Shown: piece after piece, positions 51,101 to 62,573 of the stretch
Layout: the number at the start of each line of letters is the position of its first letter
Numbering within the stretch: position 1 is the stretch's first letter
Source: Leptasterias polaris
Lineage: Eukaryota > Echinodermata > Asteroidea > Forcipulatida > Asteriidae
Reading direction: 5' to 3'
Length of the DNA: 64,000 bases
Assembly (NCBI GenBank): GCA_037783415.1
Contig: JAZGTN010000089.1
Coordinates: forward strand, 868,001-932,000
The notes under the pieces: generated by a model
Database searches by the model: none
What the model was told of the DNA's origin: nothing
What the model saw: the letters and a program-made list of their open reading frames with translations, nothing else
Translations under genes and position numbers: made by a program

Positions 51101-52740
51101 TGTGGTTTTCAATGATAGATAAACTATGCCAGACTCTAATCTAACATACTCAATACACAGTCAACCCTCCTAAACTGTCTGACCATTGATTATCATTCAC
51201 TGTGGTTTTCAATGATAGATAAACTATGCCAGACTCTAATCTAACATACTCAATACACAGTCAACCCTCCTAAACTGTCTGACCATTGATTATCATTCAC
51301 TGTGGTTTTCAATGATAGATAAACTATGCCAGACTCTAATGTAACATACTCAATACACAGTCAACCCTCCTAAACTGTCTGACCATTGATTATCATTCAC
51401 TGTGGTTTTCAATGATAGATAAACTATGCCAGACTCTAATGTAACATACTCAATACACAGTCAACCCTCCTAAACTGTCTGACCATTGATTATCATTCAC
51501 TGTGGTTTTCAATGATAGATAAACTATGCCAGACTCTAATCTAACATACTCAATACACAGTCAACCCTCCTAAACTGTCTGACCATTGATTATCATTCAC
51601 TGTGGTTTTCAATGATAGATAAACTATGCCAGACTCTAATCTAACATACTCAATACACAGTCAACCCTCCTAAACTGTGTGACCATTGATTATCATTCAC
51701 TGTGGTTTTCAATGATAGATAAACTATGCCAGACTCTAATCTAACATACTCAATACACAGTCAACCCTCCTAAACTGTCTGACCATTGATTATCATTCAC
51801 TGTGGTTTTCAATGATAGATAAACTATGCCAGACTCTAATCTAACATACTCAATACACAGTCAACCCTCCTAAACTGTCTGACCATTGATTATCATTCAC
51901 TGTGGTTTTCAATGATAGATAAACTATGCCAGACTCTAATGTAACATACTCAATACACAGTCAACCCTCCTAAACTGTCTGACCATTGATTATCATTCAC
52001 TGTGGTTTTCAATGATAGATAAACTATGCCAGACTCTAATCTAACATACTCAATACACAGTCAACCCTCCTAAACTGTCTGACCATTGATTATCATTCAC
52101 TGTGGTTTTCAATGATAGATAAACTATGCCAGACTCTAATCTAACATACTCAATACACAGTCAACCCTCCTAAACTGTCTGACCATTGATTATCATTCAC
52201 TGTGGTTTTCAATGATAGATAAACTATGCCAGACTCTAATCTAACATACTCAATACACAGTCAACCCTCCTAAACTGTCTGACCATTGATTATCATTCAC
52301 TGTGGTTTTCAATGATAGATAAACTATGCCAGACTCTAATCTAACATACTCAATACACAGTCAACCCTCCTAAACTGTCTGACCATTGATTATCATTCAC
52401 TGTGGTTTTCAATGATAGATAAACTATGCCAGACTCTAATCTAACATACTCAATACACAGTCAACCCTCCTAAACTGTCTGACCATTGATTATCATTCAC
52501 TGTGGTTTTCAATGATAGATAAACTATGCCAGACTCTAATCTAACATACTCAATACACAGTCAACCCTCCTAAACTGTCTGACCATTGATTATCATTCAC
52601 TGTGGTTTTCAATGATAGATAAACTATGCCAGACTCTAATCTAACATACTCAATACACAGTCAACCCTCCTAAACTGTGTGACCATTGATTATCATTCAC
52701 TGTGGTTTTCAATGATAGATAAACTATGCCAGACTCTAAT
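48141..52740. repeat. Minisatellite, 46 units of exactly 100 bp
   Basis: The unit begins CTAACATACTCAATACACAG and ends ATGCCAGACTCTAAT. The 4,600 bp divide into 46 units with no length change. I saw only two variable sites: the first base (C or G, G in units starting 49841, 51041, 51341, 51441 and 51941) and base 39 (C or G in ACTGTCT/ACTGTGT, at about 50579, 50779, 51679 and 52679). There is no spacer between units, so it is not CRISPR-like, and no ORF. Such uniformity implies very recent amplification or active homogenisation. Confidence 0.97.
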
Positions 52741-52767
52741 GTAATATCATATGGTGAATGCACTACA

Positions 52768-53026
52768 TAACTGGGGGATAAATTGGGAAGCAGCCAGCCA
52801 AATGCTTACTTCAAAGTAAAGTCAAAATTGAGGACATAGAATTTGTCCTTGGAGAATTGCAATACTCTCGCATCAATTAGTGTTTATTTTGAAAAGATGA
52901 AATTGGTTAAAGATGGTTAAAATTATATTCACATTTTACATTGCTTTTATACATACGTGTGTTGTGAATGTTTAAATTAAAAACTTGCATCATAAAAAAC
53001 AAAATTCACAGTGAGATTGTCGCATG
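52768..53026 (+). repeat. Duplicated block, copy A (right of the minisatellite)
   Basis: Starts TAACTGGGGGATAAATTGGG and ends GAGATTGTCGCATG. It recurs at 54916-55172 with few substitutions, one 4-bp deletion and a 1-bp homopolymer difference. Confidence 0.93.
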
Positions 53027-53029
53027 TGT

Positions 53030-53049
53030 TAGTGTAGTGAATGCACTAC
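53030..53049. repeat. Small hairpin
   Basis: GTGTAGTG and CACTACAC are exact complements around AATG. A related GTGAATGCACTAC lies at 52754-52766, so the two sites flank copy A of the duplicated block. Confidence 0.55.
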
Positions 53050-54545
53050 ACAGTCTAGTACACACACATACAAAATGCAACCCATGCAGTTGAATGGTTT
53101 CAAATGGTTTGACATCTCACTGGAAAATGTAGAAGGGGTAACAAACTCCCATGCATATTTTGTGTCCCTAATGATTCTCAGTTTCATGTTAGCATGTTGA
53201 AAATTCAAAACGATGAATTTAATATAAGACAAGCTTGTTTCTTTAATGAAGCCATATTAGTTCTTGCATAACACAATCAAGACTTTAAACGCAACATAGT
53301 CTGGTTCATTTTTAGTTGAATGAAAATCTGTAACTGTTTTTACTATCACTCAAAGGGAACGAGACATTAGCAGCAAGATCTAGGTCATGAAAGAACTCCT
53401 TTTACACTTGTCTGAATCCATCAATTGATAAATATGAATATAGAAACTTATTCAACTTTAGCTCGCGGTACAGATGTTTTCAGAAAATTATCTGCTAATA
53501 TGAGTTATTGCAGAGTGTTATGCCTGGTTGCACGCATGGTGTGATTGGTCGTATCGATTGTATCTATTGACTATTAAGAGAGGGCCTGTCCATATGCTGG
53601 AACCAGTGAACTGCAGGGTACCACTGCATGAGGTCCAGTTATGATGTCATAATCAGGGAAGCGAACGTCACGTCTAATTCATTTCCATGCATTAATTAAT
53701 TCCCTGAATCGAAATATGACCAGTTATTTAACGGTCTATGATGTTTGGTGTATCCATACATGACTTACAATCCCCAGGACATGTTCACGTACTTCAGCAT
53801 AAATGTTTTTGATTTTTCATCCATCTGTTTGCTTGTTGTTCTTTTTTTTTTACCACACAAAACGTTTTTGTTTACCTTCTTTCTTTTTTTATACTCAATC
53901 TATTTGTGACATCCCCATCCCAGTTGAAGCTTGTCTGTAAAAAGTTTCATGGCCCAGTTTTCGCCGACAAATTTGGGAGGAATTTCTCTCTCTCTCTCAA
54001 TGAATTTTGGCAGATGATGCAGTTTCAAAATGAAAAACATACAAAAACTTTCACATTGCAACAGACAATGCACAAAATACATGTAACATGCTAAATTGTT
54101 TGTACATGTCTAATGCACTTGAGATAAAGTCGGACCCTGACAATAGTTCATTTTTAGTTTTGTAATTAATTATCAATTATCACAATAAAAGCTTATAACT
54201 TTTTTGATGCTATAAAAATTGCTGTTTAAAGTTTAAATCTAAATTTTCAGGGCAAATCTGCCAAAAATAGGAGCTAGCATCTTTACAAAAAAAAGAATCA
54301 ATAACAGGCCTGTGAGATCTCCGCTTTAAAGCGGATATCTTTTTTTTTTTTTTTTTTTGCCGATTTTTTATTTTTTATAATTTTTTAAAATAACTTTTTG
54401 GCCTTATATCATGTATATATGCTTGGCAACAATAATGTACAACTATAATAATGTGAAATAAGCCTAGTTACTGGATCAATGGGGTGCCCCAATTAGACCA
54501 GCGTAAATGCGTTACGCGCGCTCACTTGACGTTCCACGATCATTC

Positions 54546-54865
54546 TTACATCATGTAGTGTTTCAGCTCTTTTTTTAGGGTCCACTCACAGGCCTGCAAT
54601 AAAGACAACATTAACTAAAACCACTAAGGAATATTCAGTGATGAGATGTAAAAGATGCTTAAATTAACATTAATTATGGTACATCATGAATATTCAGTAA
54701 GATGATGACATGTTTCCCTAGATACACCGAGATAGTCTAGACTTAATTACAAAGTCCAATGTCCAAGGAACAGAGACAAACATGACAGACTTCAAACTCG
54801 GCATGCTTTTATGATCCATGAAGTGCATCTTTTGTGTTTGTGTTGATGTGCAGCACTTTATGTAC
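54546..54865 (+). repeat. 320-bp duplicated block, copy B
   Basis: Copy of 44183-44502 (about three substitutions in 320 bp, no indels), 10,363 bp downstream in the same orientation. It is followed after 50 bp by copy B of the second duplicated block. Confidence 0.93.
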
Positions 54866-54915
54866 ATGTACCAAGAGACTCGTCTGCAATATTTGTGTGT
54901 ATCAGAGGTTTATCT

Positions 54916-55172
54916 TAACTGGGGGATAAATTGGGAAGCAGCCAGCCAAATGCTTACTTCAAAGTAAAGTCAAAATTGAGGATAAAGAATTTGTCCTTGG
55001 AGAATTGCAATACTCTCAGATCAATTGTTTATTTTGAAAAGATGAAATTGGTTAAAGATGGTTAAAATTATATTCACATTTTACATTGCTTTTATACATA
55101 CGTGTGTTGTGAATGTTTAAATTAAAAACTTGCATCATAAAAAACAAAAATTCACAGTGAGATTGTCGCATG
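54916..55172 (+). repeat. Duplicated block, copy B
   Basis: Copy of 52768-53026, in the same orientation. Together with 54546-54865 it keeps the order of the two originals, but without the roughly 8.3 kb that separates them. Confidence 0.93.
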
Positions 55173-55428
55173 CGTGTCCAGTGCGAGACGTTTTGTGGAG
55201 CTAGTTTTTAGCATTGTCCTGTGCACATGCTCAAAACAACTTAAAGACTGGACATGTACTTGGCGTGGTTGGTTTTAATCTTATTCCCTTTTGCACCTCT
55301 TCATTGGTTAGATTAACCTCTGATATGTTTCATTCAATATTACATCATTGGAATGAGCTTAATTTTGCACTGCATGTGACTGTACACCGCTTGTTTTTTT
55401 TTTGTTTTCTGTATTGAATCTATCATAG

Positions 55429-55530
55429 CTCGTCGTCGTGCTGCTGCTATGCTTCAAAGAGAACTGAGTCTTGGGAATGGGAGAGCCATTGGTGATACAA
55501 TTGAGGATAGTTTTGATCTTGAAGATATAG
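55429..55530 (+). CDS. Cav2: Cav2 alpha-1, exon 9 (I-II linker)
   Basis: Completes Ala426 and encodes residues 427-459: RRRAAAMLQRELSLGNG, then an acidic end (TIEDSFDLEDI). The Arg-rich start corresponds to the LRRA(T/I)xK segment after the AID in vertebrate Cav2; the remainder of the loop is not conserved and I identify no synaptic-protein site. Both splice phases fit. Acceptor TATCATAG, donor GTATGGAT. Confidence 0.85.
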
Positions 55531-58500
55531 GTATGGATGAGATGGTCAAATCAAGGGTGTCTTCATGTCTACTAATCCTTCTCATCTAACAAAAGTATTT
55601 TCTATCTCTGCATACATCCCATCCACTTCTTCTTGTGTTTCTCTGTTGCTAGGTGGACGTCTTGTTTGCAAAACTCTGCAATCTTTGGTCTGGTGCCAAG
55701 CTTACTATTTATTATCCATGCACTTTGTGTCAGTGTAACGTTAAGAAGAGGTTGTATACATGCTTTTGGTCTCAAGGTTCTGTCTGGTCTGGCATGAATG
55801 TGAACAAAAACCCTGAAATATTAGTCTCTTATCAGACTGAATAAAAATATTACCCACCCATTCCAAGCACCCACCTCAGGGGTCAAATTTGTCCCAAATA
55901 AACCCAACAAGCCAGCTCTTATACCTTACCATTTGTTATTCTGTTCATTATGTGTCTGATCCCTGTATTTTTTTTTCCCATCCTTTTTTTGAGGGGGGGA
56001 AAAAAAAAAAAAAGTATCAGAGAATTAAGTCCAGAGAAAATTAGTCTAGTATAAGACAGTGTTAACTGAAGTCTGCTGCTTCCTGTTGACCCATGACCTT
56101 TAACCTTGAATCTGACCGGTAATCAAGTCATCAGTGTTTAACATTTACTGTCAATGTCTTTGTACTAACGATTCCAGAAATTCTCTCCACCTAGCTCCTA
56201 TTTAAGCTCTTGCTTCATGGCAGAAGTCATAAGCGACTGTTCGGTCCACTCTCCTATCCTGCTATTTCCATAATCTCATTTTTTTAAATAAACAATTTGT
56301 GTATTTTATACTCATTTACAGTGTCATTTGCAGGCAATGATTGTTTTCCCTTATTTACAAGATTTGAAATTTAATTATCATGATGTAAAATAGGAGGGCA
56401 CTGCCTTTTGAAAATTTTACATTTGTGATCCTCAAAATTTCCCATAATTTAATTTTTGTCCTACTATTGAACCAAAGGTGTATCCTATTCACAGACACTT
56501 TGTTCAAACCATCATGTATTTTTATGATTTTTCATAATCATAACAAGAGCATTTCTTCATCTGCATAACAACTGTATCAGCTAATATTTTCTCTTTCATA
56601 AAGGGGGAATACAGGAAATGGAATCCCAAGCCAAAATTGCCTTAATTTTAGTTTTTAATTTCCCGTTGATTCTTTTGGGTTGGATATCACTCTGTATCTT
56701 ATACAGTAGATACATTGCGTAGCTGAACACATAGCACAGTCATACATGTCATGGTATGCAAACTGGCCTGGGTACTGTTACCGTGGTAACAAGTATCGCC
56801 ATGGTAACTCAAAATTGGAATTATCTTCACAATCTGTTATTATCATTGTGGAGCAACTGACCTGCTTTGATCAATCTTTCCTTCTCGGGAACAAAAAATC
56901 ATCTTTTCTGCCAATCATGAAGGCAAGATAATGAAATTACAAATTAAATGTTGGCGTTTTTGTGAGCAGTAAGTCTTCTTACAGGTGGGGGAAACAGTAA
57001 AACCCCGGTGTAATAAATTCTTCTAATAACTTGACCTATTTCAACGCAAAGTACACCAAAATGAGCAACCTGTTTATTGTTGGATACTTTATAGTGGCGT
57101 TATTGCTAGATTACATATTACACTTCATACCTCCTAAGCATGTGATTTGAATGTACATTGAAGGTGAATTAGTTACAGTACTGAATGTCAAGGAATCCTT
57201 AGTGCATGCAATGTGCGTGTCATTTTAGAAGCAGGTGTATAATAAAGTGAAGTCGGGGTAAATTAACGAAAATATCAGCTTGGTATTAAATAAACAAATA
57301 TTGCTTGATGAGAAGTTGCAAGTTACATTTTTAAACCTTTTTAAATAGTTTATTTTAATTTTGATAAGGTGTTAAACAGCTTATCAAAAACTCATTTATA
57401 ATATTAGTTTTTATTTCAAGACTAAGGTAGGCAGCTTTGGAAATTCTGCTTGGTTTATTGATGGTTTGTTTGTAAATACGGTGGCCGCTTTTAATCATTT
57501 TAAATTGTTTGTATAACAAATGGCGATATGCTAACAAAATCCGCAATAGATAGTTTTGAATGATGTGAAATATACTTGTCTTACAAATATTTGAACTAGA
57601 TTTGTGTTGAATCTATAAATTTTAAATTAAACAAATTAGTGAAACAAAATTCTTTTTTAAACCCCTCTTAAAAACAGGGAATTCATGAAACAATTTCTTC
57701 CTAGTTTATGAATTTGTACTTGTAAAGTGGAGTAGGTGTGACTGCTTAATTTGCAAAAATGTTGTTTATGGATTCTGCAAAGTTTGGGGGGAAAATTAAC
57801 TTGGTACTGTACAGCAGCCATGTTTTATCATCTAATTTATGGTTTACTTTATACTGATATCAATATTTACTAACATTTATTGGGTTAATTAACCACTCCT
57901 TTTTGCCGTAGTTTTTTGCTAAAAATCATCCCCTGACCCTACCCCACCCGCCAACCCCCCACCCCACCCCTTCAATCCACTGACCCTATCCCCCACCCCA
58001 CCCACCACCCATCACTTCAATCCAGCAAACTTCCCTCATAAAAACCTCATCCTTAAATAAACTCCTCCTTATCTCATCAGTTATTCACAGAAACATGTCC
58101 TGAATTCTGTGATAATTAAATTCAAAATAAACAAATTTGAATATTGCTGAACCAAGTAAACTCATATGCGGAGAGGAGTTATAATTTGAACCAAAAGTCT
58201 CGCATAATTGTCATTTTGAATTCCAAGCAGCAGCCCCTGGGTACAGCTAGCCAGAATGTCGCCTCATAATCATCAGCGATTATTGCACGCATCAATCTGC
58301 CATTAACCGACAAAAAACAAGCCTGCATAAAAATTAAAAAACAAGCCTATGGCAGAACACTGGTTTTACAAAGAACATTCAAATAAAATGAATGTTGCTG
58401 GAACATTTAATTTGCTGTGGTTTTAGTTCATTGCACCATGGAGGTAGAATTCACTAAATTGAACAAAACATGGATCATCTACAACAGATAATTCACAACT

Positions 58501-59222
58501 TAATAAACAGGGTAAATAAATCATCCTTCCCTTGCACTTAACAAGAACAAGAGAGACACAATAACTGAAATTATTTGCCCCAATTAATGTGATATAAATC
58601 TGATATAAAACAAACAAGTCCTCATTAGGAACAAACCATCTATTCTGGTTTTCATCAGCAGTTTGCAGATGTTTTTTTATATAAATAGTTTGACACAAAA
58701 ACATCACAAAACTTCAAATAAAACAAAACAAATTAGTGTTTATCCAATATAAAGTTAATGATTTTCTAGTCAGATTCCCTGCTCAGTGCTCATTACAAAG
58801 CATACTAATACTAATTTCATTTAATTCAGATGAATTACATTGGTGATAAAACTTGTTCTACTTACTGTAAACAATTCAAGATTGAACTCTTCAAGATTGA
58901 GTGAGATTATTCCACCCCCTGTAACCCTTCTTGGTGTTAGCGTTATTAATTATTAGTGTTTTAAATGTGTACTAATCTCACCAAACAGCATACCATTCCA
59001 GTAATTTAGTTGGTAGATTTATATATATTATATTGATAAATCTACCTAGATTATAATAATATAGTTTTTTTCTCTTTGCTCTCTCCTGTTTTGACCTACT
59101 AATCTATAACGACCGATCACGTTTGTGTGCTTAACCTTTTTGAACCACAAAATAACATTTTCCATGCTTCCGTGATTTCCATCACCTACCCCTTCATCAA
59201 CCACCGCATTTGTAACCCATAG
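55531..59222 (+). other. Intron 9 of Cav2
   Basis: A GT-AG intron. AT-rich, with a pyrimidine-rich CCCCACCC stretch near 57935-58015. An in-frame small exon of the variable I-II loop could be hidden here, since this region is poorly conserved, but I found none. The short ORFs (55653-55844, 58423-58707 minus) are unsupported. Confidence 0.75.
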
Positions 59223-59453
59223 ATAAAGCCAAACTAACCGATTCCCACAAATCTAACAAACCAGAGAAATCCAAGCAGAAACGGAAGCATTGTATGTGGC
59301 TACGGCATCGAGAGAAAAGATTACGATTCACCATACGCCACATGGTCAAAACGCAGGCGTTTTATTGGCTAGTCATCATTCTGGTGTTTCTGAATACGGT
59401 CTGCGTTGCCATTGAGCATTACGAGCAGCCGTCCTGGCTGGATGAGTTTCTAA
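59223..59453 (+). CDS. Cav2: Cav2 alpha-1, exon 10 (I-II linker end, IIS1)
   Basis: Completes Asp460 and encodes residues 461-536. A Lys-rich hydrophilic stretch ([17 protein letters not shown]) leads to [20 protein letters not shown] and the IIS1 helix [20 protein letters not shown], then [19 protein letters not shown] and VCVAIEHxxQP are strong Cav2 signatures. The acceptor (ACCCATAG) is modest but lies in a pyrimidine-rich region, and the phase fits exon 9. Donor GTAAGTTT, phase 1. Confidence 0.93.
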
Positions 59454-60306
59454 GTAAGTTTAAACTGCTAGCAGTAAATGCTAAGTAGAATTACCCACTA
59501 TTACTATATCTCATACATATTCATGATCTAGAGCCCAATTCTCACTGGTCCATTCACCATCATGTGCTATTTGTGCTGTCAAACAAGTGTGAGCGCCAGT
59601 ATTCTTGCGCAGGATAAATAAGCAAGCGAAGTAGAATATCTCATGTGCAATAGTCTACTACGCCTGCGCTTTACGAAGGGCTCATGAAACTGTCGCACAG
59701 GTATAGTACACACACGCAAACATCGCCCTAGCTAAAGATGACGGCACACAAAAATGTCAATCCTGGTTTTCAGAGCTCAATGATGCCAAACTAGAGCAGT
59801 ATGAGGTATAGTGAAACAAATATAACATGGTTTGTTTCGGTAAGGGAAGTTGACAAACTAGTTCACTTGGTTGCACCTCGGGAACAAGGTTGTCAACTTC
59901 CAACACCTCAGTGAGCTAAATCAACTATTTGCCCTCAAACCATGATATGTTTGTAAAATAAATATATATATTTAAACAAGGAAGTAACAAACACAGAGAT
60001 GGCATTCTAGCTGGTAACTTGTTCCCTCTAAGCAGAACTTCCCCTTGCTTGACAATACCCAAGCATCTTGTTTATTGATTTCTATAATGAGAAACATTCA
60101 CTATTTGAACATGTACCAGTCTAATTGGAGAAAAATCCCATATTGGTTTCTCAATGATTTCCTTCAGGAAAGAACAAGTGTCAATAAGTTAATTAAAGGT
60201 CTTTACTCTACATTTCTGAATAAAAAACAGGTCAATAGTGGCACTAGATTAATGCACTATCCAGTGTAATCCATATTTAAAGCTCAATTCGGTTTTTCTT
60301 TTGCAG
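59454..60306 (+). other. Intron 10 of Cav2
   Basis: A GT-AG intron, no repeat or extra exon recognised. Confidence 0.8.
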
Positions 60307-60419
60307 CACGTGCTGAGTACGTTTTCCTTGGTATCTTCATATCTGAGATGGCGATTAAGATTTATGGTCTTGGCCCTCAACCCTACTTCAAGTCTGCCTT
60401 CAATAAGTTTGACTGCTTG
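60307..60419 (+). CDS. Cav2: Cav2 alpha-1, exon 11 (IIS2)
   Basis: Completes Thr537 and encodes residues 538-574: [20 protein letters not shown] (IIS2, with the conserved Glu of the voltage-sensor charge-transfer centre), then [17 protein letters not shown], the S2-S3 loop and the start of IIS3 with the conserved FNxFDC motif. Acceptor TTTTGCAG; ends on a codon boundary at GTGAGT. Confidence 0.96.
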
Positions 60420-60899
60420 GTGAGTTTCAAAAACCTGAGTTATCAATTGACATCAATCGGCCATTAAACATTGTACAACATTGTCAACATTATAGTCAAC
60501 ATCAAGTGGCCTAATCTTTGTCTGTAGCTCGGTCCTCCCACCGTCTGTAGCTCGGTCCTCCCACCGTCTTCAACTCGGTCCTCCCACCGTCTTCAACTCG
60601 GTCCTCCCACCGTCTTCAACTCGGTCCTCCCACCGTCTTCAACTCGGTCCTCCCACCGTCTTCAACTCGGTCCTCCCACCGTCTTCAACTCGGTCCTCCC
60701 ACCGTCTTCAACTCGGTCCTCCCACCGTCTTCAACTCGGTCCTCCCACCGTCTTCAACTCGGTCCTCCCACCGTCTTCAACTCGGTCCTCCCACCGTCTT
60801 CAACTCGGTCCTCCCACCGTCTTCAACTCGGTCCTCCCACCGTCTTCAACTCGGTCCTCCTACCATCTACTCTCTAAATACTTCCATCTTACTTTGCAG
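60420..60899 (+). other. Intron 11 of Cav2
   Basis: A short GT-AG intron (480 bp), 72% of which is the 23-bp minisatellite at 60520-60864. Confidence 0.85.
60520..60864. repeat. Minisatellite, 15 units of 23 bp
   Basis: Unit GTCTTCAACTCGGTCCTCCC plus ACC, repeated 15 times (345 bp). The first two units read GTCTGTAG instead of GTCTTCAA, the last has CCTACC, and the others appear identical. The array is pyrimidine-rich and stops 35 bp before the exon 12 acceptor. Confidence 0.95.
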
Positions 60900-61009
60900 G
60901 TTATTCTTGCCAGCTTGTTTGAAGTCGTCTACACCCATTTCCAAGGTGGATCCTTTGGTCTCAGTGTCCTCCGAGCTTTACGTCTTCTTAGAATATTCAA
61001 AGTAACAAG
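60900..61009 (+). CDS. Cav2: Cav2 alpha-1, exon 12 (IIS3-IIS4)
   Basis: Residues 575-610 plus two bases of Arg611: VILASLFEVVYTHFQGGSFG (IIS3 and a short S3-S4 loop), then LSVLRALRLLRIFKVT, the IIS4 voltage sensor with its regular arginine/lysine charges. SFGxSVLRALRLLRIFK is essentially the Cav2 consensus. Acceptor TTTGCAG; donor GTCAGTAA in phase 2, able to join either exon 13a or 13b. Confidence 0.96.
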
Positions 61010-62441
61010 GTCAGTAACTTTGAGTTGTCTTTATATTTTAACAACAAAGGTGGAAATTTCAGAATTTCAGAATGGATGTTTCATCACTATGTTTATTATT
61101 TTGGGTGGTATTGGCAGGTTTCTTGCCTAGTCCCCAGGTTTGTTTTGATCTTTTTGACGGGGTAGTTGTGTCTTCCAGTTCTGCAGTAACCTTTTAATTG
61201 AAATGACATTGTTGTATTCTAGGGAAAGGGAATAGATTTCCATGCTTTGGTTGGATGGTGTGTTGCATCAAAAACAATCTGTTGAATTGTTATGTTACTT
61301 TAAGGTAGGGTAATAAATTAGTAAATTCTCCAAAAATTAATGACCGTAAAAACTTACTTGGTGGGAAGCACTGCAGCTGTTGATTGAATAAACAATTTTG
61401 AAAAAGAATTCCCTTCGAAGTAATATGGTTTGGATAATTTTTCATCCAAAAACATTTGAATCTGAGAAGTGATTTGTGCATAAATCGTTGGTGTCCGTTT
61501 GCTAAATGTGGTTGAATTTGACATTCTTGTGAAAATATTGTGAGATTTTTTTGCTGTTTTCTCAACAAGTAGACACTGTATTCAGCTGAAACTTTTATAG
61601 GATCTTATGTGACTATTATAGGATCCTTCTTGATAACTTTGCGTTGACAAAAACCAATATGACCTAACATTTAATGGTCACGTTGTAGTGGGGGGAGGGG
61701 GGGGGGGGTGGATAATAATTGTTTTTAAACTAGTTGGCATTTGTGAGGTATTTGGTACATATTCATATTGGTGGTATTTTGATTGTGGAAAACGATAGTA
61801 TTTTAAATCTGTAAATCTTTTGGAATTTGTAATAATAATTTGTCTACTGAAGTTGGGTACCTGGAGACGTGGCTCTATCTACAATTGCACTTGGCAACAT
61901 CATTCAACAGTCTGGAAAAGTCCTACTTATGGGTTTTCAATTGAAATTTTTATTTTGAAAAAGTATTAACTTTATATTTGTGTTTCTGTTTCAGTACATC
62001 GTCATTTCACCCAAGTGCTCTTTTGGAAACCAACAAATTTCACAAAAACATCAACTCTTAATTCATTACACACACAAGCAGAATATTTCTTCCTAAAAAA
62101 CTAACTAAAAACAAGTTTGAAATGTTACACTTCCTCAGGGTAGCGAATGTTCGGTGGATATTTTTCCTAAAAACAATGTAGAAACTGCATGGGCTGTTGT
62201 CATTTAGGAGCTAGTTCCTTCCCCCGTTTATTCAAAGCCTTCACCCAATGTCAATTCTAACCAACCCCCTGGTACAGCCAAATTGTATTATCATGGAACA
62301 AAGTTTATCTTCTAACCAGCCCTGATTCCTCCCCCATCCCATCCCATTATTTCCATCGCTAGTTTGTAGTTTGGGATAGAGGTTGCTCCATAACTCCCTT
62401 TTGGTTTATTTTTCTTATCTCTCCTGCTGCCTCCTTCTCAG
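61010..62441 (+). other. Intron 12 of Cav2
   Basis: A GT-AG intron. It contains a dispersed repeat starting at a TTAA near 61300 (CCAAAAATTAATGACCGTAA is shared with 28444-28463, and later parts are shared with 41810-42060), a poly-G run near 61690, and a pyrimidine-rich acceptor region. Confidence 0.8.
61300..61680 (+). mobile_element. Diverged copy of the TTAA-type MITE family
   Basis: The left end TTAAGGTAGGGTAATAAATT, followed by CTCCAAAAATTAATGACCG and AAACTTACTTGGTGGGAAGC, matches the left half of the element at 28415-28792. The right portion instead matches 41810-42060. It is a diverged or composite copy, and the right boundary is uncertain. Confidence 0.55.
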
Positions 62442-62573
62442 ATACTGGTCTCCATTGCGTTACCTGATCATCTCCTTGATGAGTAGTATACGCTCCATTG
62501 TCAGTCTTGTCTTTTTGCTCTTCTTGTTTATCGTCATATTTGCTTTACTCGGCATGCAGCTCTTCGGGGGCTC
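62442..62573 (+). CDS. Cav2: Cav2 alpha-1, alternative exon 13a (IIS4-S5 linker, IIS5)
   Basis: Completes Arg611 and encodes [20 protein letters not shown] (end of S4 and the S4-S5 linker), then [17 protein letters not shown], the IIS5 helix, and MQLFGGS. The acceptor is CCTTCTCAG and the donor GTAAGTAT in phase 2; it is 132 bp. It is one of two tandem alternatives. It is the more divergent one in the linker (PLRYLIISL against SLRNLVVSL in 13b and in other Cav2 channels). Confidence 0.95.

Larger units (their letters stand above)
46209..55428 (+). other. Intron 8 of Cav2 (9.2 kb)
   Basis: A GT-AG intron in the I-II linker. 46209-47830 and 53027-54545 show no supported feature apart from a long T run near 54340. 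The centre is a 100-bp minisatellite with its founder copy, and the right part carries duplicated blocks. I looked for, and did not find, a second AID-type exon. Confidence 0.8.

Noticed and set aside
48141..52740. CRISPR-like or other prokaryotic array
   Set aside because: The 100-bp units are contiguous with no unique spacers, and the window is an intron-rich animal gene.
55653..55844. Extra I-II linker exon after exon 9
   Set aside because: The acceptor-like TTGCTAG leads into an open frame, but there is no donor in phase and exon 9 already joins exon 10 in frame.
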